From NCBI RefSeq assembly GCF_000060345.1, contig NC_008571.1:1426001-1490000 (forward strand): a DNA stretch of 64,000 nt. Reading direction: 5' to 3'. The stretch's first letter is position 1, and each line of letters begins with the position of its first letter. Shown here in pieces: positions 33,559-42,405 of this stretch. Under the pieces are notes generated by a model. The model did no database searches, had not been told where the DNA came from, and saw only the letters and a list, made by a program, of their open reading frames with translations. Both the position numbers and the translations under genes were made by a program. This DNA is from Christiangramia forsetii KT0803 (GTDB lineage: Bacteria > Bacteroidota > Bacteroidia > Flavobacteriales > Flavobacteriaceae).

Positions 33559-34795
33559 GACGTACAGGTTTTAGCAATGGATGTTCATCAATAAGATTAT
33601 CGGGTGTGAAAATGGGCGAGACTTTTTCAGAAAAATCGATGATATCGATAAACAAGCTGCGCAAGAGAATGATGGTCTCCGGAGTACGGTTTACGATATA
33701 CGAAAATAGTTTCACCGGCCGGTAGGGTACATCGCCAATCCCATTTCGGTCTAAATCGTAACCGGTGTAATTGCTCCAGTAATTCCGGTCAAAATTATTT
33801 TCGTTAAGCCGGCTGTTATAGGATACATCAAATGAATTATATAGGAAATTGTTGCTTTCAAAAATATTGTTGTAACAAGCGCCACGTACTTTTACTGCCC
33901 AGCCATTATTCTTAAAATCATTGTGGATATAGTTCACTCGGTTGGAACCTTCAATATTAATGCCCACTGTATTTTCTTCAAAGTTGTTATTGAGAATTTC
34001 AGAATCGTTTATTTCTTTCAATAGCAAACCAAAAGAGGCAGTACCCCAATTCTTTCTAAAAGTATTGCCTTTCATGGTAATAAATTTGGAAAACATCACC
34101 GCCACTCCGGCGCCATTGTTCTCGAAAAGATTATTTACGTAGGTATCGTGGTTTGAAAACATGAAATGCAGGCCATAGCGAAGATTGTTAGAACTAATAT
34201 TATCACTAATCGTGATCTCATCGGAAAATTCCAGGTAAATACCGTCCCGAACGCCCTGCACCTTATTTCCGGCAACTTCCACATTCTGGCAATACCAAAG
34301 TTGAATACCGTTTCCGGAACTGAATTCTTCCTTTGCATCTCCAATGATGGTATTATTAAATATTTTGCCATTTTTAGCTTTTTCAAGGTATAATCCGAAG
34401 AAAAGCTGCTCAAGTTTTAAATTCCGAAGCAGGAAGTTTTCACTTTTCACTACGCGTACCGCAGCATAATCTGTGGTATAACTGGTGCCTACATTTACAA
34501 TCTTAAGTCCGTCTATAGTGACATTATCTGCCTGAATGGTAATGATCTCCCCATTGTTTTCACCATCTATCATTGCGTTCTCTTCTCCAATAATAGTGAG
34601 CGGTTTGGTTATGCCAATGTTATATTCTTTGTAGATCCCTTTTTTTACAAAAATAGTATCGAAATCCCGGGCATTTTCTACTGCTTCTGTAAGGGTTTTA
34701 ATTTCACAGGAAGCGCAAACCTCTATGTTTTGCGCAGCAAGTGTGTAAGCTGAAAACTTCAGAAAAATGAGTGATATGTAAAAAAACTTCTTCAT
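33545..34795 (-). CDS. nosD: Periplasmic copper-centre assembly protein NosD
   Basis: About 416 residues, with a signal peptide ending near LAAQN and a right-handed parallel beta-helix with repeated N-rich turns (for example IFNNTIIGD, VAGNKVQGVRDGIYLEF, YVNNLFENNGAG). NosD is the periplasmic part of the NosDFY complex. I chose the ATG at 34795, which begins MKKFFYIS like a normal signal peptide; the longer frame from 34822 adds nine residues that spoil it. A weak TGA-N6-ACA dyad lies upstream at 34832. Confidence 0.93.
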   Translation of the reverse strand: MKKFFYISLIFLKFSAYTLAAQNIEVCASCEIKTLTEAVENARDFDTIFVKKGIYKEYNIGITKPLTIIGEENAMIDGENNGEIITIQADNVTIDGLKIVNVGTSYTTDYAAVRVVKSENFLLRNLKLEQLFFGLYLEKAKNGKIFNNTIIGDAKEEFSSGNGIQLWYCQNVEVAGNKVQGVRDGIYLEFSDEITISDNISSNNLRYGLHFMFSNHDTYVNNLFENNGAGVAVMFSKFITMKGNTFRKNWGTASFGLLLKEINDSEILNNNFEENTVGINIEGSNRVNYIHNDFKNNGWAVKVRGACYNNIFESNNFLYNSFDVSYNSRLNENNFDRNYWSNYTGYDLDRNGIGDVPYRPVKLFSYIVNRTPETIILLRSLFIDIIDFSEKVSPIFTPDNLIDEHPLLKPVRHDSN

Positions 34796-35060
34796 TATAT
34801 AGACTAAATTACATGGAGACATATTTCAAACCTATGACGAAAGACAGGTTTTCGTTCATTTGGATCCAATCATCTTATATTGATTGAATTTTTATAAAAC
34901 CTGGGAGGTTTCGGGAATAATAAGATTAACGAATACTTAAACACTCAATACAGAAAGATTAAGAGTTTAATTTGATAATCTCATTTTAAAGCTCAAAGCA
35001 ATCTACAAATTCCAAAAAGCCAGCAGAGAGATTAATTGAATTCGTTTGTAATAGCACTAG

Positions 35061-35492
35061 TTATTTACTAATCTCTTTAGTAATATTAGCCCAGTTATAA
35101 AGTTGGCCATCATAGTTGCTTTCAGCTTTTTTCGCATCTTCTTCGGAAGCAAAGCCGGAAAGATTGGCACCCATAGGACTTGATATTTCCGGACTAATTA
35201 AATAGTATGCTGTTTTAGCGTCTATTAAAGTGCCGGGATTTTTAAAGTCATTTATAAGATATAATTGGTATTCTTTCTCTTTGATATCTTCGGAATAATG
35301 GATCATACACTCTATAGCATCGAAATTATAAGCTTTCCCATTTTTATTCACTAACTGACTCGCATATTGCTGATCTACAATAGTCATGTTGCAATATTCA
35401 CAGGCTTCATTCCCGTAATTTATTGCTTGCGGACTTATTTCGCAGGCACTAAAAATCAGGGTGATAATTAGCAAGAAGAATAGCTTTTTCAT
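35061..35492 (-). CDS. nosL: Copper-binding lipoprotein NosL
   Basis: About 143 residues. Signal peptide with lipobox FSAC (C17), then the NosL copper-site motif C31-E-Y-C34-N-M36, followed by VNKNGKAYNFDAIECMIHY. NosL binds Cu(I) and delivers copper for the nitrous oxide reductase centres. I chose the ATG at 35492 because it overlaps the upstream stop codon as ATGA and starts a proper signal peptide. About 265 bases separate it from nosD. Confidence 0.93.
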   Translation of the reverse strand: MKKLFFLLIITLIFSACEISPQAINYGNEACEYCNMTIVDQQYASQLVNKNGKAYNFDAIECMIHYSEDIKEKEYQLYLINDFKNPGTLIDAKTAYYLISPEISSPMGANLSGFASEEDAKKAESNYDGQLYNWANITKEISK

Positions 35493-36112
35493 GATAGTTT
35501 GTGTTTTTTGTTCCACTCAAACTTTCCAACAAAAAATGCAATTAACGTAAGTAGCATTCCCGCGAAAAGGAGGTAGCCGCCCAAAGCTGGAAAAGAATCC
35601 ACATCAAAATTCAGCATTTTCTGGTGTCCGAATAGCGGCGGTTTATAACTCATGGGAGAACCATCTGGATTGGTCATTTTCATGATCGCGTGAGGATCTA
35701 AATTGGTCCCGTAATCGGTAAGCCAGGCATTAAAATCGTACATACCTAGTACCCCGAGAATCGACATTAAGATAAGCCAGCCTAAAAACCACCAGTAATT
35801 TATTTTTCCGAAAGAACCCAAAATTCCTAGTATAACTCCCAGTGCCGCCATGCTCCCAATCACCAAGGGAAAAATATTAAACTCCCACATTTCTTCGGGT
35901 TTTGGAATTTTCTGCATTCCAATATAATGATTAACCCCATCTATATTCTGAATATCGAATTCCTGTACACCCTGAATACCCGAAATATAAATGTCCATTC
36001 CTAAAGGATCGGGATATTGTGGTGCCCCTAACATAATATTCCATAAAGGAAATTTGAAAAGGCCCAATAACAGTAAAGAACCAATGATCATTATGATACC
36101 TGCTTTTTTCAT
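35489..36112 (-). CDS. Membrane protein of the nos cluster, unknown function
   Basis: A 207-residue protein with four predicted membrane helices (about 5-24, 82-102, 107-127, 175-195) and two external loops rich in proline and aromatic residues (PQYPDPLGMDIYISGIQGVQ and MSYKPPLFGHQKMLNFD). No metal-binding cysteine motif. It overlaps nosL by four bases (ATGA) and lies 144 bases after nosZ, so it belongs to the maturation genes. It may play the part of NosB-type membrane proteins in clade II clusters, but I cannot show homology. Confidence 0.65.
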   Translation of the reverse strand: MKKAGIIMIIGSLLLLGLFKFPLWNIMLGAPQYPDPLGMDIYISGIQGVQEFDIQNIDGVNHYIGMQKIPKPEEMWEFNIFPLVIGSMAALGVILGILGSFGKINYWWFLGWLILMSILGVLGMYDFNAWLTDYGTNLDPHAIMKMTNPDGSPMSYKPPLFGHQKMLNFDVDSFPALGGYLLFAGMLLTLIAFFVGKFEWNKKHKLS

Positions 36113-36169
36113 GTTTTAAGTTTTGAACCTTATCGGTGAACTGTCTATAATTATATTTAATGTTTTTAA

Positions 36170-36203
36170 AAAGACAGGGGCAATCACGAAAGCCCCTGTC
36201 TTT
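36170..36203 (-). terminator. Strong stem-loop after nosZ
   Basis: AAAGACAGGGGC (36170-36181) pairs perfectly with GCCCCTGTCTTT (36192-36203). On the minus strand it is followed by a short T-rich tract. It can end or reduce transcription between nosZ and the downstream maturation genes. Confidence 0.8.
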
Positions 36204-36207
36204 GGAA

Positions 36208-36239
36208 CCAACTGAATATTTCGGGGATAATTCAGTTGG
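36208..36239 (-). other. Second stem-loop directly after the nosZ stop codon
   Basis: CCAACTGAAT (36208-36217) pairs with ATTCAGTTGG (36230-36239). It lies between the nosZ stop and the terminator-like hairpin and may protect the nosZ mRNA end. Confidence 0.65.
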
Positions 36240-36256
36240 ATTTCAACTAATTAAAC

Positions 36257-38221
36257 TTAATCTTCTCCAAGGGACCAGCTAAGCTCTATATCGGAGTTTT
36301 TTGGAGACACCCTTATGTAACCCTGCATCTCCTGGTGTAAAGCTGAACAGAAATCTGTACAGTAGAATGGCCATACCCCGACTTTTTTAGGTTCCCAGGT
36401 AAGTGTTTTGGTTTGCCCGGGCATAATTAGTAACTCGGCGTTATTCGCGCCAATCATAGCGAAACCGTGCGGTACATCAAAATCCTGCTCGTGGTTAGTA
36501 ATATGGAAATACACTTTATCCCCCACTTTTATTCCTTCAATATTATCTGGTGTAAAGTGACTGCGAATCATGGTCATGTAAATATGCACCTCATTACCTT
36601 TACGCTCAACGCGAGCATCTGCAGGAGAAAGGGCAGCATATTCGTGCTTGTTTTCGGCCAGTTTATAGATCTTTTGAGAATTATCTTTAATTAATTCTGC
36701 AGGAATCCCGGCAGCATAGTGAGGCTCACCATGGGTAGGAAAATCTAACAGCAATTCCATTTTTTCTCCTGAAATATCAAATAACTGAGCAGAATGTTCC
36801 AGTTCTGGACCTGTTGGCAGGTAACGATCTTTGGTAATCTTGTTCATAGATACGGCATATTTTCCGAATGGTTCCCTAGAGTTTCCACCCGGAATCATTA
36901 CGTGACCTACCGAGTAATAATTTGGTTTGCGGTCTATTACCTCACGGGTTTCCAGATTCCATTTTACGAGTTCTGAAGAAATAAAGAAGGTGGTATATCC
37001 ATTACCCTTACCATCAAATTCCGTATGAAGTGGTCCTAAACCGGCTTGTTTCACGGTTCCTGCTAATACATCTTCAAAATTAAGAATGGGAATACCGTAC
37101 GCATCGCTATCAAATTTTTCATTTTCTATGGCATCTATCATTTTAGTAAAGGAATGCACTGTCAAATCTGCAGAAAGTTTACCATTTCCAATAATATATT
37201 CGCCCGATGGATCTACATCAACACCGTGTGGGGACTTTGGAGTAGGCAATAGGAAAACAGCTCCAGGAACTTCCAATGGATCTACAACTAACACTTCCTT
37301 TTTCATGGTAGAAGTGGCGGTATGAGTATGATCATCATACACATTATGAGCATAATTAGCCGGCATGGTTTTACCGCCTCCATTGTTCACATATTCTTCA
37401 ATTTTTTTCCAGTTTACCGCAGCGATAAAATCTTTATCATTTTGAGAAGCATTAACTTCTAAAAGTGTATTTGCTTCTTCGGTATTATAAGTGGTAAAGA
37501 AGAACCAACCATGTGATTTTCCACGACCAGGGTGAGAAAGATCATAATCGAATCCCGGCATAATTAACTGAAATTTGATATTCATCCGGCCGGTTTCTGG
37601 CGCAACGCTTATAAAAGAGAGAGAACCTTTAAAATTTCCCTTATATTCATTGATGGGCATATCCCTTTGAGGAATTGGTACAGAGAACCGGGTTCCTGCA
37701 ACTACATATTCGGTATTTTCGGTTACGAAAGATGAACTGTGGTTTCCCGCCGAGTTTGGTACTTCAATAATTTCGGTAGTTTCAAATGTCTTTAAATCGA
37801 TTTTAGCAATTCGAGGCGTATTATTTCCATTTATAAAAATCCATCTACCGTCCAGTTTTCCATTAGTTTGTGAAATATCGGGGTGGTGGGAATCATCCCA
37901 GGGTATAAATCCGTGAGAAGTATTTAGCATCGGTTTTGTTTCTTCAGAATAACCATATCCGCTGGTAGGAAATTGTGAGAAAACCGGGATCTCTTTAAAC
38001 ATTCTTCCCGAAGGTAGGCCGTATACTGTAAGGTTTCCACTATATCCACCCGAAATAAATGCGTAGAAATCATCATGCTCTCCGGGAGCCACATACACCT
38101 TTTCTGCCGCGTTTGATGCCAATGCACCACGATCTCCTTCTTTGTTTTGCTCGCTGTTATTACAACTAAATATACCAGTTGCCAGCAGGAGTGATGCGAT
38201 TATTTTTATAGATTTTTTCAT
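36257..38221 (-). CDS. nosZ: Nitrous oxide reductase, clade II type
   Basis: A 654-residue enzyme that reduces N2O to N2. The N-terminus is a lipoprotein-type Sec signal with a cysteine at C20 (GIFSCNNS) instead of a Tat twin-arginine signal, the mark of clade II (atypical) NosZ. CuZ-type histidines are seen in WDDSHHPDIS, YAHNVYDDHTH, SPHGVDVDP, GPLHTEFDG, VGHVMIPGG and GEPHYA. The CuA domain at the C-terminus has C621-x3-C625-x3-H629-x2-M632 plus H in DVPHGFAM. Upstream genes encode FAS1 and cytochrome c lipoproteins, probably its electron supply. Confidence 0.97.
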   Translation of the reverse strand: MKKSIKIIASLLLATGIFSCNNSEQNKEGDRGALASNAAEKVYVAPGEHDDFYAFISGGYSGNLTVYGLPSGRMFKEIPVFSQFPTSGYGYSEETKPMLNTSHGFIPWDDSHHPDISQTNGKLDGRWIFINGNNTPRIAKIDLKTFETTEIIEVPNSAGNHSSSFVTENTEYVVAGTRFSVPIPQRDMPINEYKGNFKGSLSFISVAPETGRMNIKFQLIMPGFDYDLSHPGRGKSHGWFFFTTYNTEEANTLLEVNASQNDKDFIAAVNWKKIEEYVNNGGGKTMPANYAHNVYDDHTHTATSTMKKEVLVVDPLEVPGAVFLLPTPKSPHGVDVDPSGEYIIGNGKLSADLTVHSFTKMIDAIENEKFDSDAYGIPILNFEDVLAGTVKQAGLGPLHTEFDGKGNGYTTFFISSELVKWNLETREVIDRKPNYYSVGHVMIPGGNSREPFGKYAVSMNKITKDRYLPTGPELEHSAQLFDISGEKMELLLDFPTHGEPHYAAGIPAELIKDNSQKIYKLAENKHEYAALSPADARVERKGNEVHIYMTMIRSHFTPDNIEGIKVGDKVYFHITNHEQDFDVPHGFAMIGANNAELLIMPGQTKTLTWEPKKVGVWPFYCTDFCSALHQEMQGYIRVSPKNSDIELSWSLGED

Positions 38222-38233
38222 GATTAATAAAGT

Positions 38234-38821
38234 TTAATTAGTTTGATTTTCAGGAAGAATTACTTGATCTACTACATGAACAATTCCGTTACCAGCTGGA
38301 ATGCTTGCAATAATTTTTGCACCACCAACATACACATCATCACCTTTTACTTCTACCGTTATACTTTCATCACTTGCCTGTCCCAGCTTTTTAAACTTTT
38401 TCAGAAATTCTTTATCATAATTTCCGGGGGTTACGTGATGCTTCAGTATAAATGCCAGTTTTTCTTTATTTTCAGGTTTTAGCAATTCTTCCACGGTTCC
38501 ATCGGGAAGTTTTTCAAAAGCTGCATTGGTAGGTGCAAAAACCATCAACGGACCTGCGTTTACTAGAACATTTTCCAGTTCAGCTGCTTGCACTGCTGCC
38601 ACTAGAGTAGTATGATTTTCACTATTTATAGCAATGTCTAGAACGGTAGGTTCAGATTCATCATCTTTAATAAATGCCTGGCCCTGTCTTTCTGAAGAAT
38701 TTATAGTAGACTCTTCAGAATTTGAAAGGTCGGTCTCGATATTGGCCTTCTGATTTTCTCCGCAGCCGGAAATAATTAGTCCGGCGAAAAGGAGAAATAA
38801 AGTTTGAAGTATAGCTTTCAT
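38234..38821 (-). CDS. FAS1 (fasciclin) domain lipoprotein
   Basis: A 195-residue lipoprotein (lipobox IISGC, C20) with one fasciclin domain: SENHTTLVAAVQAAEL, FAPTNAAFEKLPDGTVEELL, LKHHVTPGNY and GNGIVHVVDQVILP. FAS1 domains usually mediate binding or adhesion. It lies 12 bases before nosZ and after the cytochrome c lipoprotein in one operon, so it may hold the electron-transfer partners together at the membrane (inference). Confidence 0.88.
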   Translation of the reverse strand: MKAILQTLFLLFAGLIISGCGENQKANIETDLSNSEESTINSSERQGQAFIKDDESEPTVLDIAINSENHTTLVAAVQAAELENVLVNAGPLMVFAPTNAAFEKLPDGTVEELLKPENKEKLAFILKHHVTPGNYDKEFLKKFKKLGQASDESITVEVKGDDVYVGGAKIIASIPAGNGIVHVVDQVILPENQTN

Positions 38822-38852
38822 ATCTATTGGTTTTGGTTGAGCTATGAATTGA

Positions 38853-39353
38853 TTATTTCAAGGTCCTGAAATATTCCAGGATCTGACGGGCTTCCTCCTC
38901 GGTTAATCCCTGATTAGCCATAGGACTACCATTATGATCTATGAGTAGTTGCTTAGCAATAGGATCTTTAATTACCATTTCATTTGGATTGAGTATCATG
39001 TTCATCACCCATTCCGGAGATCTTCTTTCTAAAACACCAATTGGTGCAGGACCAATAAATTTCTTGGTAGGTTTGTGACAGGCAAGACATTTGGAATCAA
39101 AAATTACTTTTCCCTTAGCCGCCATAGCCTGATCTATTTCATCTGGTAATTCAAGATTTTTTACAGGCCCAATTCCTTTGTTATCCATATCTATCATGTT
39201 AACTTCAGAAGAGGCCGGTTTTGCTTTTTGGACTTCTTTTTTCTCGTAATTTCCTAGCTGGATTTCTTCTTTGTCTTTTTTATCCTCTTTCCCACCACAA
39301 CTTATAAGTAGTGCGAATCCAAATAAAAAGAGGCTTTTTATTACATTTTTCAT
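38853..39353 (-). CDS. Monohaem cytochrome c lipoprotein, first gene of the nosZ operon
   Basis: A 166-residue lipoprotein (C19 in LLISCGG) with a low-complexity lysine/glutamate linker and one class I cytochrome c domain: C89-L-A-C92-H93 and a methionine-ligand candidate in GSPMANQGLTEEEA. Probably delivers electrons to NosZ, replacing the NosR or quinol-linked routes of other clades (inference). Its promoter holds both dyads of this region (39405 and 39426). Confidence 0.88.
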   Translation of the reverse strand: MKNVIKSLFLFGFALLISCGGKEDKKDKEEIQLGNYEKKEVQKAKPASSEVNMIDMDNKGIGPVKNLELPDEIDQAMAAKGKVIFDSKCLACHKPTKKFIGPAPIGVLERRSPEWVMNMILNPNEMVIKDPIAKQLLIDHNGSPMANQGLTEEEARQILEYFRTLK

Positions 39354-39376
39354 ATTGATAGAGATTAATTATAAGT

Positions 39377-39422
39377 CAAAATTAGAGGTAAAGCACCTCA
39401 AAAAATATGACCAAAATCATAT
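39377..39422 (-). promoter_or_regulatory. CRP/FNR-type activator site of the cytochrome c-nosZ operon
   Basis: ATATGACCAAAATCATAT (39405-39422) has perfect 6-bp arms. On the minus strand a full TAATTTTG element occupies 39384-39377, with TTTG 35 bp from the dyad centre. The start codon is 51 bp away. Confidence 0.85.
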
Positions 39423-39425
39423 TAA

Positions 39426-39439
39426 GGATAAAATTGTCT
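39426..39439 (-). promoter_or_regulatory. Rrf2-type dyad in the nosZ-operon promoter
   Basis: GGATAAAATTGTCT resembles the boxes at the two rrf2 genes and ric, with two mismatches in the right arm. Its centre lies 19 bp upstream of the CRP/FNR-type dyad centre, almost the same composite layout as in the ric promoter. Confidence 0.55.
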
Positions 39440-39486
39440 TTTTTTAATATGTTTCTCTTTTTGATTTATTCTTTGAAAATGGAATT

Positions 39487-39532
39487 TGATGATGAGCATC
39501 ATGTTTTAGGCCTATGCTAACCATTAATTTTG
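39487..39532 (+). promoter_or_regulatory. CRP/FNR-type activator site of hemN
   Basis: TGATGATGAGCATCATGT (39487-39504) contains ATGA-N6-TCAT. A full TAATTTTG element occupies 39525-39532, with TTTG exactly 35 bp from the dyad centre. The start codon is 47 bp downstream of the dyad. Confidence 0.8.
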
Positions 39533-39551
39533 GCCTTTAATATCTAATAAA

Positions 39552-40916
39552 ATGGAAGGGAATTTAATTTCTAAATACAATGTAGCAGGACCGCGCTATA
39601 CCAGTTATCCAACAGTACCTTATTGGGATGAAACCAGTTTTAACGATAAGGAGTGGAAGAGGAGCCTGCAGAAAAGTTTCCAGGAAAGCAATCATTCTGA
39701 AGGTATTAGTATTTATATACACTTACCATTTTGCGAAAGTTTATGCACTTTTTGCGGTTGCAATAAGCGGATCACCAAAAATCATTCGGTAGAAGTTCCC
39801 TATCTGGAATCTGTTTTAAAAGAATGGGGAATGTATTGCAATCTTTTTGATGAAATACCAATTATAAAAGAGCTTCATCTTGGCGGAGGAACGCCCACTT
39901 TTTTTTCCGCAGAAAATCTGAAATTATTGCTAAGCGGTATTTTTAAGAAATCCCTTAAAGCGGAAGATGCCGAATTGAGTTTTGAAGGCCATCCCAATAA
40001 TACCAGTTTTGAACATCTAAGCCTTTTTTCCTCTTTTGGTTTTACCCGGGTAAGCTATGGTGTACAGGATTACAATGAGCAGGTTCAGAAAGCGATACAC
40101 CGAGTCCAGCCTTTTGAGAATGTAAAAAGAGTTACTGAAGAAGCGCGTACCAATGGTTTCACTTCGGTTGGACATGACATTATATTCGGTTTACCGTTTC
40201 AAACCAAAGAGCATATTATACATACTATTGAGCGTACCAAAGAATTAATGCCAGATCGAATCGCATTTTACAGTTACGCCCATGTACCCTGGATTAAAGG
40301 AAATGGTCAAAGAGGTTTTAAAGATGAAGATCTTCCCAGCGCCGATGGCAAACGGGAACAATATGAAACAGGAAAAAAAATGCTACTGGAGGCCGGTTAT
40401 GTAGAAATTGGAATGGATCATTTTGCGTTACCTTCAGACAGCCTTTTTGAAGCCTTAGAAAATAAAAGAATTCATAGGAATTTTATGGGTTATACTGCTT
40501 CTAAAACAAAAACTATGATTGGGTTGGGAGTTTCAGCCATTAGTGATAGCTGGTATGGTTTTGCCCAAAATGTGAAAAATGTTGAAGAATATCAAAACCT
40601 GGTAGAAAATAATATTTTACCAATTTATCGAGGTCATATTTTGAATGAGGAAGATCTTATCATTAGGAAACACATTCTTAACCTGATGTGCAAATTGCAA
40701 ACTTCGTGGTATACCGGCAATCAATTTTTTAAGGCATTACCACAAACACTTTTCAGTTTAAAGGAAATGCAAAAGGACGGACTCCTTGAAATTGACACCA
40801 ATTTCCTGAAAGTAACCGAAAAAGGGAGACCCTTTGTTCGCAATGTATGTATGGCCTTTGATATGCGCCTACAAAGACAAAAACCAGAAAACCAATTATT
40901 TTCCATGACCATTTAA
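39552..40916 (+). CDS. hemN: Oxygen-independent coproporphyrinogen III dehydrogenase
   Basis: A 454-residue radical-SAM enzyme that makes protoporphyrinogen IX precursors without O2. The 4Fe-4S/SAM motif is C61-x3-C65-x2-C68 followed by GCNK, as in true HemN rather than HemW. HLGGGTPTFF, SFGFTRVSYGVQDYNEQVQ and GLPFQTKEHI are further family motifs. Length is standard. The promoter dyad places it with cco and nos genes, which need haem under low O2. Confidence 0.95.
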   Translation: MEGNLISKYNVAGPRYTSYPTVPYWDETSFNDKEWKRSLQKSFQESNHSEGISIYIHLPFCESLCTFCGCNKRITKNHSVEVPYLESVLKEWGMYCNLFDEIPIIKELHLGGGTPTFFSAENLKLLLSGIFKKSLKAEDAELSFEGHPNNTSFEHLSLFSSFGFTRVSYGVQDYNEQVQKAIHRVQPFENVKRVTEEARTNGFTSVGHDIIFGLPFQTKEHIIHTIERTKELMPDRIAFYSYAHVPWIKGNGQRGFKDEDLPSADGKREQYETGKKMLLEAGYVEIGMDHFALPSDSLFEALENKRIHRNFMGYTASKTKTMIGLGVSAISDSWYGFAQNVKNVEEYQNLVENNILPIYRGHILNEEDLIIRKHILNLMCKLQTSWYTGNQFFKALPQTLFSLKEMQKDGLLEIDTNFLKVTEKGRPFVRNVCMAFDMRLQRQKPENQLFSMTI

Positions 40917-40960
40917 TTTAGATAAAAATAAATAAATTGAGGTTTTAAATAAAAACTACA

Positions 40961-41599
40961 ATGCAACTAAACCACTATATAGACCATACTTTATTAGCAG
41001 CCCACGCAACTACTTTAGAAATTAAAAAGCTTTGTAGAGAAGCCATAGAACATAAATTTTATGCAGTTTGTGTTAATAGTAGTCGTGTGAAAAATGCAAA
41101 AGAAATTCTGGAAGGTTCTAAAGTTCAACTTGCGGTGACCATTGGTTTTCCTCTGGGCGCATCTTCTACAGCATCTAAAACTAAGGAAGCTGAAACCGCT
41201 ATTGCTCATGGTGCAGATGAAATTGATATGGTTATGAATATTGGTTTTTTAAAAGATGGAAAATCAGATCTTGTACAAGCTGAAATTGAAAAAATAAAAA
41301 TGGCCATTGGCGATAAGATTTTGAAAGTGATCATAGAGACCTGTTACCTTTCTGAAGACGAAATTAGGTTTGCCAGCAACCTGGTAATGCGAGCCGGCGC
41401 AGATTTTGTAAAAACCTCGACTGGTTTTGGAAGCAGGGGTGCCAGCCTTAAGGATGTAAAGATCATGAAAGAAATGGTTGGAGATCAGGTAAAAATCAAA
41501 GCCTCCGGTGGAATTCGGGATGCTGAAACCGCCAGAAAATATATTAAGCTGGGAGTAGCTAGAATAGGAACCTCTTCGGGAATAAAGATCGTTTCATAA
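40961..41599 (+). CDS. deoC: Deoxyribose-phosphate aldolase
   Basis: A 212-residue class I aldolase that cleaves 2-deoxyribose 5-phosphate to acetaldehyde and glyceraldehyde 3-phosphate. Schiff-base lysine K151 (ADFVKTSTGF), proton-relay lysine K180 (IKASGGIR) and D89 (DEIDMVMNIG) are all present. It lies 44 bases after hemN and 10 bases before deoD, so it forms a nucleoside-salvage pair with deoD. Confidence 0.96.
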   Translation: MQLNHYIDHTLLAAHATTLEIKKLCREAIEHKFYAVCVNSSRVKNAKEILEGSKVQLAVTIGFPLGASSTASKTKEAETAIAHGADEIDMVMNIGFLKDGKSDLVQAEIEKIKMAIGDKILKVIIETCYLSEDEIRFASNLVMRAGADFVKTSTGFGSRGASLKDVKIMKEMVGDQVKIKASGGIRDAETARKYIKLGVARIGTSSGIKIVS

Positions 41600-41609
41600 C
41601 TAATAAACA

Positions 41610-42308
41610 ATGAGCATACATATTGAAGCTAAAAAAGGAGAGATAGCAGAAACCGTTTTGCTTCCCGGAGATCCGTTACGTGCTAAATGGATCGCGGAAA
41701 CCTTTCTTAAAGATAGCATTTGTTATAATAATATTCGCGGAATGCTTGGTTTTACAGGTAATTACCAAGGCAGGAAGGTTTCTGTACAGGGAACGGGGAT
41801 GGGCATCCCATCTACCTTGATCTATTGTAACGAACTCATAAAAGAATATGACGTTAAAAACTTAATTAGAGTAGGCAGTGCCGGGGCATTTCAACGAGAC
41901 CTGAATTTAATGGATATTGTTATTGCCATGTCTGCTTCAACTAATTCGTCTATGAATAGCCAGACTTTTAATGGCGGCGACTATGCCCCAACGGCAAATT
42001 TTGATCTTTTGATGCAGGCAGTAAATTATGCCGAAAAAGAACATATACATTTTAAAGCCGGAAATGTGCTTTCTTCAGATATTTTTTATGACGATGATCC
42101 CGATTATTATAAAAAATGGGCTTCCTACGGAGTTCTTTGTGCTGAAATGGAAACGGCAGGAATATATACGCTGGCCGCAAAATTTGGAGTAAAAGCCCTG
42201 TCTATTCTTACCATTTCAGATTCACTGGTAAATGGAGAAGAAGTTTCTTCTGAAGTAAGGGAAAACAAACTGAGCCAGATGGTAAAAATCGCACTGAATA
42301 TTTTCTAA
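41610..42308 (+). CDS. deoD: Purine-nucleoside phosphorylase, DeoD type
   Basis: A 232-residue hexameric-type phosphorylase that splits purine (deoxy)nucleosides with phosphate. Signatures: [37 protein letters not shown], and [17 protein letters not shown] with the ribose-binding glutamates. The catalytic aspartate lies in [12 protein letters not shown]. Its product feeds DeoC after conversion by a phosphopentomutase not in this window. Confidence 0.96.
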   Translation: MSIHIEAKKGEIAETVLLPGDPLRAKWIAETFLKDSICYNNIRGMLGFTGNYQGRKVSVQGTGMGIPSTLIYCNELIKEYDVKNLIRVGSAGAFQRDLNLMDIVIAMSASTNSSMNSQTFNGGDYAPTANFDLLMQAVNYAEKEHIHFKAGNVLSSDIFYDDDPDYYKKWASYGVLCAEMETAGIYTLAAKFGVKALSILTISDSLVNGEEVSSEVRENKLSQMVKIALNIF

Positions 42309-42405
42309 ACTTAGTGGTAAGTTCTCGCTGAAGATATTTGTCATCTTTGATTCTATTTCAAATTATCAATAGCTTTAAATTCGGTTTATTACTTACCAAA
42401 CGAAT

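Noticed and set aside
34832-34849. CTATGACGAAAGACAGGT upstream of nosD as a regulon site
   Set aside because: Right half is ACA instead of TCA and the promoter element would leave almost no leader before the chosen start; kept only as weak.
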